Source: Selaginella tamariscina
Lineage: Eukaryota; Streptophyta; Lycopodiopsida; Selaginellales; Selaginellaceae
Direction of reading: 5' to 3'
Assembly: GCA_003024785.1 (NCBI GenBank)
Contig: PUQB01000286.1
Span: forward strand, 117,836 to 181,835
Length of the DNA: 64,000 nucleotides
Made by a program: the position numbers and the translations under genes. How positions within the stretch are numbered: the stretch's first letter is position 1; every line of letters begins with the position of its first letter. The notes under the pieces were generated by a model. The model ran no database searches, was not told the DNA's origin, and saw only the letters and a list, made by a program, of their open reading frames with translations. Below, one piece after another: positions 12,068 to 20,187 of the stretch.

Positions 12068-12704
12068 TGTCAAGCCACGATCTAGGAACCAGGAAGAGAG
12101 CAGGATTCCAAGAACGAGGAGGCTTGACTCAGGAGCAAGACAGAGAGCATGACAAGAACTGGGAATTCAGGAGCAAGACCAAGCGTAGGACAGGATCCAG
12201 GAACAAGACAGGAATAGGATAGGATCCGGGAGCAAGACAGGATCCAGGAACAAGACAGGAACATGACAGGATCTAGGAACAGGATAGGATCCGGGAACAA
12301 GACAGGATCCGGAACATGAGCAGGACAGGATCCAGGAACAAGACAAAGAGAGAACAAGAAACAGATAAGAACAAGACAAGACAAGATTGATTGTAGTAAG
12401 ACTGGTGTTAATAATAATTGATTGTATAACAATTAGGTCGGAGCTTTTATGCTCACAACTCCAAGAGCTAATCTAGGCATGAGTGCTAAAAGTGGTTGCA
12501 TGCATGTAAAAGTGGCTGCATGCATGCAAAGGCTAAGATAAGTCCACATGTCCCTTATCCTCTAGGCATATCCTGTGGTATATCCTGTAGAAATATCCTG
12601 CAACCATATTCTATATCCGGAATCCCTGTAAGAATATCCTGTAGGAATATCCTACAACTCGTATCCTATATCCGGAATCCTGTATCCTGTATCGGGTCGT
12701 GACA
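12068..12704 (-). repeat. A2 5' LTR (637 bp)
   Basis: Same ends as the left LTR. It has an extra short repeat unit (GGATCCGGGAACAAGACA) that accounts for most of the 20-bp length difference. The minus-strand TATA-like ATAAAAG lies at 12450-12444, and the predicted transcript starts at 12420. Confidence 0.93.
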
Positions 12705-13014
12705 AAGGCAACTCATATGTAGATTTCTTATTTCATCAAGTAATGTTAAGGCATGAGTGTCCATAGCAAATTTTTTAAACCAAGGGCCCATTCCATAACC
12801 AAAGTTTTGAGTTTTTTAACTATTAGGTTGAGGATTAACCAATCCCTCACAACACCTTATCATCTAAAAACTAATGGTCTAGTGGAGTGACTCAAGTGTA
12901 CTTTTAAGTGCATGTTGTTTAAGTATTTAAATAAGCAGGAAACTGATGAGATCACTACTTGCCCTCCTTTAGTTTGCTTATATGTCTTTTTATCCATTAG
13001 TCCACTTAAGTCTC
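12705..13014. other. Spacer between A2 and A3
   Basis: Pre-insertion sequence, AT-rich, with no gene seen. It starts with the right AAGGC duplication of A2 (12705-12709) and ends with the left GTCTC duplication of A3 (13010-13014). Confidence 0.75.
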
Positions 13015-13231
13015 TGTCACGACCCGATACAGAATACAGGATTCCGGATACAGGACATGGGTTGCAGGACTTTCCTACAGGATTCCGGATACAGGATATG
13101 GGTTGCAGGATTTTCCTACAGGATACTCCTACCAGGATTCCGGACACAGGATTCGGTTGCAGGATATTCCTACAGGATATGCCACAGGATATGCCTAGAG
13201 GATAAGGGACATGTGGACTCATCTTAGCCTC

Positions 13232-13282
13232 TGCATGCATGCAATCACTTTTGCATGCATGCAACCACTTTTGCATGCATGC
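13232..13282 (+). promoter_or_regulatory. Triple RY (CATGCATG) motif in A3 U3
   Basis: TGCATGCATGC occurs at 13232-13242, 13252-13262 and 13272-13282, 27-77 bp upstream of the TATA-like box. CATGCA is the RY/Sph element bound by plant B3-domain regulators of the ABI3/LEC2 type. The same triplet is in the 3' LTR (about 18486-18536); A2 has two copies and A1 none. Confidence 0.6.
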
Positions 13283-13308
13283 CTAGATTAGCTCTTGGAG
13301 TTGTGAGC

Positions 13309-13351
13309 ATAAAAGCTCCGACCTAATTGTTGTACAATCAGTTACTATCAA
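13309..13351 (+). promoter_or_regulatory. A3 LTR core promoter and predicted transcript 5' end
   Basis: TATA-like ATAAAAG at 13309-13315. Position 13339, 30 nt from its first base, begins CAGTTACTATCAA (13339-13351). This spacing is that expected for plant TATA promoters and is the same in A1, A2 and A4. The 13-mer is the exact reverse complement of 13633-13645, next to the LTR. Confidence 0.7.
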
Positions 13352-13630
13352 CACCAGTCTTACTACGATCAATTGTCTTGTCTTGTTCTGTCTTGTTTCC
13401 TGTCCTGTTCCTGTCTCGCTCCTGTTTCCTGTCCTGCCCTGGATCCTTCCTGCTCCGGGATCCTGTCCTGTTCCTGTCTTGCTCCCGGATCCTATCCTGA
13501 TCCTGTCTTGCTCCTAGATCCGTCCTGTTCCTATTCCAGTTCCTGTCCTGCTCTCGGTCCTGTTCCTGAGTCAAGCCTTCATGTCCTTGGAATCCTGCTC
13601 TCTTCCTGTTTCCTGGATCGTGGCTTGACA

Positions 13631-13645
13631 GTTTGATAGTAACTG
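13631..13645 (+). promoter_or_regulatory. A3 primer-binding site, self-priming type
   Basis: GTTTGATAGTAACTG follows the LTR end. It lacks the TGG start required for pairing with a tRNA CCA end. Bases 13633-13645 are perfectly complementary to the predicted first 13 nt of the element's own RNA. Tf1/sushi-group chromoviruses prime minus-strand DNA synthesis in this way. Confidence 0.7.
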
Positions 13646-13723
13646 CTTCATAGTTCTCCGTTTTCCAGCTACCTTTTTCTTGATTCCTTTCCTTCATTTT
13701 CCTCCTTTTTTCTTTCCTAGATC

Positions 13724-14701
13724 ATGGCTGATTTTGAGCATTTTCAACACGAGCACCAAATGCTACTTCATGAGCTGGCCACTTTGCGCCAAGTGGTCAC
13801 CGACCTGCAAGGTTCCACCACTGCGGCACATGCAGCTGCTGATGCATCCTCCAAGGCTGCTGCGCAGGCTCTCTCCCAGGCATCGGTGGTTTCCTCTTCA
13901 TCAAACTTTTCTTCGGAGCCGAAGGTTAGCATGCCAGAGAAGTTCAGTGGTAATCGTGCCGATTTCCAAGGTTTCCTGAATCAGATCCGACTCTTGATCC
14001 GTATGCAACCACGGCGCTACTCGACTGATGCTCAAAAGGTGGGTCTTTTGGCATCCTTACTAAGTGGATCTCCACGGGCTTGGGTTGCCCCCTTGCTGGA
14101 GCGTGACGATCCACTGATGGAAGACTTTGAAGGTTTCGTGGCTGCCTTTGAAGCCTGTTTTGGAGATCCTGATAAGTACCGTTCTGCATGCACGAAGTTA
14201 CGGAAGCTCACTCAAGGATCCCGACCAGCTTCCGTCTATGCATCCGAATTTCAGCAACTTTGCACGAACATTCCATGGGACGAGACTGCATTGATCGAAC
14301 ACTTCCGTTTTGGGTTGAGGGACGACGTGAAGGACCTTCTCCTTACGTTACCGGATGCCCAAACATTAGCGGAGATCATGCAACAAGCTGTTCGTTGCGA
14401 CAACCGTTTGTTCGAGCGTCGTCAGGAAAGATCCCGTCAACAGTTCCTGCAAACCAATCCTACAGCTGTGGTACATGTTCCTGCACCACCTTCTGGAGTA
14501 GTTCCTATGGAGGTTGAGAAATCCAAGCGTGGCTCTCTTTCCGCTGCCGAGAAGCAACGTCGTCGCAGTGAGAACCTGTGCTTGTATTGTGGTGGAGCAG
14601 GACACAAGGTGGCAGATTGTCCTATTAAAGCCAGGAACTTCAAGACGCGTGAAGTCGAAGCCGAAGTTCAGTCGGAAAACTCCAATGTCCACTTCGTCTA
14701 G
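13724..14701 (+). CDS. A3 gag polyprotein, 325 aa
   Basis: Retrotransposon structural protein that forms the particle and binds RNA. The start ATG follows a TC-rich leader and gives MADFEHFQHEH. A coiled helix-rich N-terminus with an Ala/Ser-rich stretch (about residues 25-60) precedes the gag core (about 68-225; WVAPLL, EACFGDPDKY and FRFGLRDDVKDLL segments). A basic region leads to one CCHC zinc knuckle, CLYCGGAGHKVADC (residues 286-299). The frame ends in TAG at 14699-14701, 12 nt before the first Met of the pol frame, which lies at -1. In A2 the same region is continuous, so this stop may be a one-base change near 14667 or mark a frameshift site. Confidence 0.95.
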   Translation: MADFEHFQHEHQMLLHELATLRQVVTDLQGSTTAAHAAADASSKAAAQALSQASVVSSSSNFSSEPKVSMPEKFSGNRADFQGFLNQIRLLIRMQPRRYSTDAQKVGLLASLLSGSPRAWVAPLLERDDPLMEDFEGFVAAFEACFGDPDKYRSACTKLRKLTQGSRPASVYASEFQQLCTNIPWDETALIEHFRFGLRDDVKDLLLTLPDAQTLAEIMQQAVRCDNRLFERRQERSRQQFLQTNPTAVVHVPAPPSGVVPMEVEKSKRGSLSAAEKQRRRSENLCLYCGGAGHKVADCPIKARNFKTREVEAEVQSENSNVHFV

Positions 14702-14712
14702 GAGCCGCGAAG

Positions 14713-17508
14713 TTGGACGTAGGTGCAGGCTCCATTGGTGCTGCTCATACCATCCCGTCACTTAAGTTTCCTGTACACATTCATCTTAATAATCGAGAGC
14801 TCATGGAGTTTGCCTTGTTAGACACTGGTGCAAATGCATGCTTCATGGATGACACGTTTGCAACTCAACATGGCATTTCGGTGGTGAAGTTGAAGCGTGC
14901 AGTTCCTGTAGAGGTGGCCGATGGGCGTCTAATTGCTTCCGGTGCAGTTACCCATGCTACCGAACCTCTCTCCTGCAGGTATGGCACATTCAACTGTTCA
15001 ATTTCCTTCAACTTGATCAAGACTCGGTCGACTCCCATCATTTTGGGCATGCCATGGTTCGTTGTTGCAAATCCGCAGATCGACTGGAGGTCTAGGACAC
15101 TCACGTTTTCCTCTCCAACTTCTAGGATCAATCCTGTACCTTCCTGCGTGCAGGATACATCCTTAGTATCTGAGGCAGTACAAGCTACAGGATTGACCGT
15201 ACCTGTTCCTGTACCAGTGTTGAAGACTCCTCCTCGACAGGATTCACCTCATGGCAGTTCCTCAGCACATCCGCAGGCTCTCCCCATTCCTGTAAGTTTG
15301 CGGTGTCCTGTACAGGGTTCTTCCAATCCTGTATCAGTGTCGAAGGTTCCTCCTCAACAGGATCCACCTCCTGTTGATTCGTCAGCACATTCGCAGGCTT
15401 CTTCCACTCTTGCGCAACCACGGACTCCTGTACAGGATTCTTCCAATCCTGTACACTCACGGTGTCCTGTACAGGATTCTTCCAATCCTGTACACTCAAC
15501 AACCACACAGGTTTTTTCCAATCCTGCTTCTTTCTGTTACCCTGCCTCTGTTCCATCCCCCAAGATCCTTCCTCTTTTTCAGTCACAGCTCCCTCCTTCT
15601 CCTCTCCGAGTTCTTACCACTACCATGCATGAACTCGCCACTGATCCTGCCCCCTTCCACCTTTTTGCTTTTCAAGTAACTCCTACGTCCTCTCCTACCT
15701 TTCCTGTATCCGACTCCCCTGTTTTTTCTCCTTCTCCTTCTCCTTCTCCTCCTTCTTCCCTACCATCCAAGTACCACGACTTTAAGGACGTTTTTGACAA
15801 GCACAAGGCTGCAGTTCTTCCTGTTCACAGGTCCTACGACTGTCCTATTGATCTTGCGGAAGGAAAGACTCCACCATTCGGACCGATCTATGCATTGTCA
15901 CCCACAGAGTTGGAGGTTCTTCGTCAATACATCGAGGACAACTTAGGATCCGGCTTCATTCGTCACTCAAAGTCCCCTGCAGGAGCTCCTATCTTCTTTG
16001 TCAAGAAGAAGGATGGGAGTTTACGTTTGGTGGTGGACTACAGGGGTTTGAATCAAGTCACCATTCGGAATCGGTATCCGTTGCCATTGATCCCGGAACT
16101 TCTCGATCGGCTGCGAGGGGCAAAGGTGTTCACGAAGATCGACTTACGAGGAGCCTACAACCTTGTACGGATTCGTCCCGGCGATGAGTGGAAGACTGCC
16201 TTTCGTACAAGGTATGGACATTTTGAGTACACGGTAATGCCTTTCGGCCTTACCAATGCCCCAGCTGTATTCCAACACATGGTGAACGACATTTTCCGTG
16301 ACTTCTTGGACCAGTTTGTGGTGATCTACCTCGACGACATCTTGATTTTCTCCAAGGACCAGGCGGCACATGACAAGCATGTACGACTAGTTTTAGAGCG
16401 GCTTCGCGAGCATGGCCTGTACGCGAAGTTGGAGAAGTGTTTTTTCGATAGGGATTCGGTGGAGTTCTTGGGCTACATCGTCTCTCCTGCTGGCGTTTCC
16501 ATGGACATGCACAAGGTGAAGACCATCGTGGAGTGGGAGAGGCCCAAGTCGGTACGAGATGTACAATGTTTCCTTGGCTTTGCAAACTTCTACAGGCGGT
16601 TCATACAGGACTTCTCCAAGCGTGTACTTCCACTCACAGAACTCACCAAGCGCACAGGACTTTTCTCTTGGTCCGACAAGGCGGAACACGCGTTCACAAC
16701 ACTCAAGGACGTTTTCACGACAGCTCCGATTTTAGCACATCCTGACCCTTCTCATCCTTTCTTCATTGAAGCAGATGCCTCGGATTTTGCAGTAGGATCC
16801 GTCCTATCGCAAGTTGGAGAGGACAAGTTGCTTCATCCTGTAGCCTTTCACTCTCGTAAGTTCCTGTCGGCGGAGATCAACTACGAGATTCATGACAAGG
16901 AACTCAAGGCCATTGTGGATTCGTTTGAGGAATGGCGGCATTTCCTGGAAGGTGCTGCACATCCTGTACAAGTTCTTACGGATCACAAGAACCTGGAGTA
17001 CTTTCAAACGGCTCGGGTCCTCAGTCGGCGACAGGCTAGGTGGGCAGAGTTCCTATCACGTTTTGACTTCGTCATCGTCTACAGGCCCGGCTTTCGGAAT
17101 GGCAAGGCGGACGCATTGTCTAGGCGCTCTTACCTTGCACCAAGCCCGGGCGATCCTGCATTTGACGGTCAAAGGCAAGTGTTGTTGGGTCCTGATCGTT
17201 TCCGGCTTGCGGCACTGCAGGTTCATCAGGCTCCAGCAAATTCAACACTCCTACAGGACGTTCGTTCGCAGTTGCCTACAGACGACTTGGGAAAGAATGT
17301 GTTCTCACACATTCATCCTGACGTTGCAAGTTCCTCTTCCTCCAGTTCCCGTCCAGACTACAACCTATTCACCATACAGGATGGACTCCTGTACCGGGAA
17401 GGTCTCCTGTACGTTCCTGTTGGTATTTCTAGGACTCGTGTGGTACAGGATTGTCATGATACCCCGGCTACGGACATTTTGGTGTGGCCAAGACAGTGGA
17501 ATTGGTGA
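14713..17508 (+). CDS. A3 pol: protease, reverse transcriptase, RNase H (931 aa open)
   Basis: Aspartic protease with active site LLDTGAN (Asp37) comes first. It is followed by about 200 residues rich in Pro, Ser, Gln and Val with repeated DSSNPVH units. RT begins near residue 370 with PIDLAEGKTPPFGPIYALS and [19 protein letters not shown]; the catalytic YLDD is at residues 539-542. RNase H follows ([15 protein letters not shown], Asp about 688; later DKELKAIV). The last residues belong to the integrase zinc finger (DCHDTPAT), but the frame is lost near 17475 by one missing base relative to A1, ending at TGA 17508. The true N-terminus is probably upstream, reached from gag; the listed Met is the first in frame. 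Confidence 0.94.
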   Translation: MDVGAGSIGAAHTIPSLKFPVHIHLNNRELMEFALLDTGANACFMDDTFATQHGISVVKLKRAVPVEVADGRLIASGAVTHATEPLSCRYGTFNCSISFNLIKTRSTPIILGMPWFVVANPQIDWRSRTLTFSSPTSRINPVPSCVQDTSLVSEAVQATGLTVPVPVPVLKTPPRQDSPHGSSSAHPQALPIPVSLRCPVQGSSNPVSVSKVPPQQDPPPVDSSAHSQASSTLAQPRTPVQDSSNPVHSRCPVQDSSNPVHSTTTQVFSNPASFCYPASVPSPKILPLFQSQLPPSPLRVLTTTMHELATDPAPFHLFAFQVTPTSSPTFPVSDSPVFSPSPSPSPPSSLPSKYHDFKDVFDKHKAAVLPVHRSYDCPIDLAEGKTPPFGPIYALSPTELEVLRQYIEDNLGSGFIRHSKSPAGAPIFFVKKKDGSLRLVVDYRGLNQVTIRNRYPLPLIPELLDRLRGAKVFTKIDLRGAYNLVRIRPGDEWKTAFRTRYGHFEYTVMPFGLTNAPAVFQHMVNDIFRDFLDQFVVIYLDDILIFSKDQAAHDKHVRLVLERLREHGLYAKLEKCFFDRDSVEFLGYIVSPAGVSMDMHKVKTIVEWERPKSVRDVQCFLGFANFYRRFIQDFSKRVLPLTELTKRTGLFSWSDKAEHAFTTLKDVFTTAPILAHPDPSHPFFIEADASDFAVGSVLSQVGEDKLLHPVAFHSRKFLSAEINYEIHDKELKAIVDSFEEWRHFLEGAAHPVQVLTDHKNLEYFQTARVLSRRQARWAEFLSRFDFVIVYRPGFRNGKADALSRRSYLAPSPGDPAFDGQRQVLLGPDRFRLAALQVHQAPANSTLLQDVRSQLPTDDLGKNVFSHIHPDVASSSSSSSRPDYNLFTIQDGLLYREGLLYVPVGISRTRVVQDCHDTPATDILVWPRQWNW

Positions 17509-18451
17509 CTCGCAACTATTGGTGGCCTGGGTTGCGAGGTTTTGTGGAGAGGTTTGTACGGAGTTGTGACACTTGTAGCAGGTCGAAGATGCCTCATCAT
17601 GCACCCTCTGGTCTTCTTCGTCCTCTTCCTGTTCCGTCTGCTCCTTGGAGATCCATTTCTATGGATTTCCTCACAGATCTTCCTCCTTCCGTGGATTTGA
17701 TGCAGTTCTTGTGGTGGTTGACCGTTTCACCAAGCAGGCTCATTTCCTACCCTGCAACAAGACAGCTACAGGTCAGACAACTGCCGAGTTGGTGATCCGC
17801 GAGGTGTTCCGACATCATGGTCTTCCTGAGAGCATTGTTTCCGATCGAGGTCCACAATTCATGTCCAAGTTTTGGCGAGAGCTTCTTCGGAGTCTACAGG
17901 TCAAAGCGGATCTTTCTTCAGGATATCACCCACAAACCGATGGGCAGTCCGAACGCACAATTCAGACCTTAGAACAGTATCTTCGTTGCTTCATCAGTTA
18001 CCAGCAGGACAACTGGTTGGACCTCCTTCCAATGGCAGAGTTTGCCTACAACAACTCCATCCACGCATCTACAGGACAGACACCTTTCTTTGCTCTTACA
18101 GGCCACCATCCACGTTTTGACTTTGCTCCTACCGCTTCTCCTTCTTCCGCTCCTGCAGTACAGGATCGTCTTCAGCATCTTCGGCAGGTACAGGATGATC
18201 TCCAGGTTCATCTTCAACAGGCACAGGAACGATACAAGCATCATGCTGATGCTCACCGACAGCCGGCACCTGCATACAAGATTGGTGATCTCGTGTGGCT
18301 TCTTCGTCGACACATTCGCACCAACAGGCCTTCTTCTAAGTTGGATTTTCAACGATTGGGCCCTTATAGGATCGTGGCGGAGGTAAATCCTGTAGCTTTC
18401 CGACTCGAGTTACACGGTGAAACTTCAGGATATGCCACAGGATATGCCTAG
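17475..18451 (+). pseudogene. A3 integrase, frameshifted and truncated
   Basis: The zinc-finger part reads in one frame (17484-17695: LVTRNYWWPGLRGF and CDTCSRSK). Two extra bases near 17690 (CCTTCCGTGG where A1 has CCTCGTGG) shift it to the frame of 17645-18451. That frame holds the core DDE domain: FDAVLVVVDRFTK, VSDRGPQFMS and HPQTDGQSERTIQTLEQ. The C-terminal LDFQRLGPYRIVAEVNP segment is present, then the frame runs into the deletion at 18426 and ends in LTR-derived residues. The chromodomain is absent. Confidence 0.92.
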
Positions 18452-18883
18452 AGGATAAGGGACATGTGGACTCATCTTAGCATCTGCATGCATGCAATCA
18501 CTTTTGCATGCATGCAACCACTTTTGCATGCATGCCTAGATTAGCTCTTGGAGTTGTGAGCATAAAAGCTCCGACCTAATTGTTGTACAATCAGTTACTA
18601 TCAACACAGTCTTACTACGATCAATTTCGTCTTGTCTTGTTCTCGTCTTGTTTCCTGTCCTGTTCCTGTCTCGCTCCTGTTTCTGTCCTGCCCCTGGATC
18701 CTATCCTGCTCCGGGATCCTGTCCTGTTCCTGTCTCGCTCCGATCCTATCCTGATTGTCTTGCTCTTAGATCCGTCCTGTTTCTATTTCCAGTTCCTGTC
18801 CTGCTCTCGGTCCTGTTCCTGAGTCAGGCCTTCCTGTCCTTGGAATCCTGTTCCCTTCCAGGTTCCTGGATCGTGGCTTGACA
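18426..18883 (+). repeat. A3 3' LTR, 5'-truncated (458 bp)
   Basis: Begins at CAGGATATGCCACAGG, corresponding to base 159 of the 5' LTR, and runs to GTGGCTTGACA. The junction AACTTCA|GGATATG joins pol sequence to the LTR across a shared CA. TATA box, transcript start and RY triplet are retained. Confidence 0.95.
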
Positions 18884-18888
18884 GTCTC

Positions 18889-20187
18889 CACATTTCATTC
18901 TATTGTTGTTCCATGTGTTTCTCCTCGAATGATGGTTATCTCTTTTTTAGTCTTGTCTCAATAGATGCACAAACATGGAGACAATATCTAGATTAGACTC
19001 TTTTGGTGTTGCATGAGGAGATATTAACAAGGTTCTCTCATGCTTAGAAGTTATAATAATGACACATTATAATGCTTAGCATTCATATGTTTCTAATTAT
19101 GTTGTGGGTGATAAAGTGCTTGTTTTGTATCTGAAGATGCATCCCAAAAGTTTGTCCACTAAATTAATTTATAAGCGGCTTGGTCTATATTTAATTGTGT
19201 GAAGATTCGGTTCTCAAATGTACACAAATTATAATTCAAATGAAGGTGATCAATGTACACACTATCTCTATACCATTAATGTTTTGAGTCCAAAGAGGAG
19301 AGATGTTAGGATTAAACCAAAGGCCACCTAATATGGCATAGCCTCAAAAGAAGGGTTTTCTAACCTTGTATTTATCTTAAAGTTGAATATACATCCTTTT
19401 CATTTATGCAAAATTTAAACCTTATCTAAAGTCCTAAACCTTATTAGTTGCAAGGATGAGACTTGACCAGACCTCTCCGATATCATTTGTTATGGGTCCA
19501 TGAGATTATAACTGGCCTATTTTGTAATTGTTCATGGTAAGCCACCCCTAAACCATGATCATAATTGTCCAATTCATAATGTTCTTATGACATTCCTTGA
19601 GTAACGGGGTAATTGCTTATTCAAACCTTTGTTCCATATAGCTATCTTATACTCAACATCTAAACCCACAGACATCAAGTCACATATTGAAAATTATAGT
19701 GATTAACAAATTGCCTAGAGGTCTAACCATGATTGCCACAATCACCTCAACCACAAGAAACTCATCCTCAATTGTTTAAACTCCCAATCCATAGTGCTGA
19801 ATTTTGATTGAGCACGAAATGCACTCGGACTTTTCTTATCAAAGTCTAAGATTAACCTTCTTAGTTGTGGGCTTTAAATGAAGGGATTGGTCACATGCTC
19901 AAAGGTAGGAGCCATCATGTGAAAATTGAAACAAAACGCACCAAATGTTGGATCTTGCATGGCATTACAGAGAGCAAGAACCCTCTTGGATTCATCACAC
20001 ACTATGGGACTACCTTCCAATTTAGTCCAAAGCTCCTAAAGCTTCATAAACAATTCCTCCAAATTCTCACTAAGGTGAAAATGGATTTCTTTAATGCATG
20101 TCAACACATGTTCATCTTGGAGCCTGTGAATGGTTGTTGAGGAACACTCAAATTTCTCATGTTTCTTGTTAAGCTGCACATAAGTAA
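18889..20187. other. AT-rich decayed sequence with a possible gypsy pol 3' relic
   Basis: No intact gene. Around 19108-19200 the plus strand reads GDKVLVLYLKMHPKSLSTKL then YKRLGLYLIV, followed by stops. This has the shape of a gypsy integrase C-terminus (..KVLV...KLS.K..GPF.V) and is probably a very old relic. An unsupported 91-codon frame at 19865-20140 has no recognisable motif. Confidence 0.45.

Larger units (their letters stand above)
6366..12704 (-). mobile_element. A2: complete but defective family A element, minus orientation
   Basis: Both LTRs are present (6366-6982 as 3' LTR, 12068-12704 as 5' LTR), both ending TGTCA..TGACA, and flanked by AAGGC duplications. The internal region reads on the minus strand: gag from 11973, protease around 10900, linker, RT, RNase H, integrase and chromodomain down to about 7000. 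A piece of RT (9257-9597) is inverted and displaced. Stops and frameshifts occur in gag and pol, for example a TAG in gag near 11255. The insertion is real and dated by its own LTR pair, but it cannot be autonomous. Confidence 0.95.
13015..13630 (+). repeat. A3 5' LTR (616 bp)
   Basis: TGTCACGACCCG...GTGGCTTGACA. The first 200 bp are saturated with CAGGAT words. Three TGCATGCATGC motifs at exact 20-bp spacing (13232, 13252, 13272) precede the TATA-like box ATAAAAG (13309-13315). Downstream lies a TC-rich block of TCCTGTTCCTGTC-type repeats (13370-13600). Confidence 0.97.
13015..18883 (+). mobile_element. A3: young family A chromovirus with 3' deletion
   Basis: Flanked by GTCTC on both sides (13010-13014 and 18884-18888). 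The 5' LTR is full length. Gag is open for 325 codons and protease-RT-RNase H for 931 codons; integrase follows with two small indels. The end of pol, the chromodomain, the polypurine tract and the first roughly 160 bp of the 3' LTR are deleted by one junction at 18426. The shared parts of the two LTRs differ by only a few bases and short indels, so insertion is recent. Confidence 0.97.

Noticed and set aside
13020-13200. CRISPR-like array of spaced CAGGAT repeats
   Set aside because: Units are short, variable and within an LTR present in both orientations; nuclear plant DNA with no cas genes.
13631-13645. Ordinary tRNA primer site for family A
   Set aside because: No TGG start within several bases of the LTR end in A2, A3 or A4, and the sequence does not resemble TGGTATCAGAGC.
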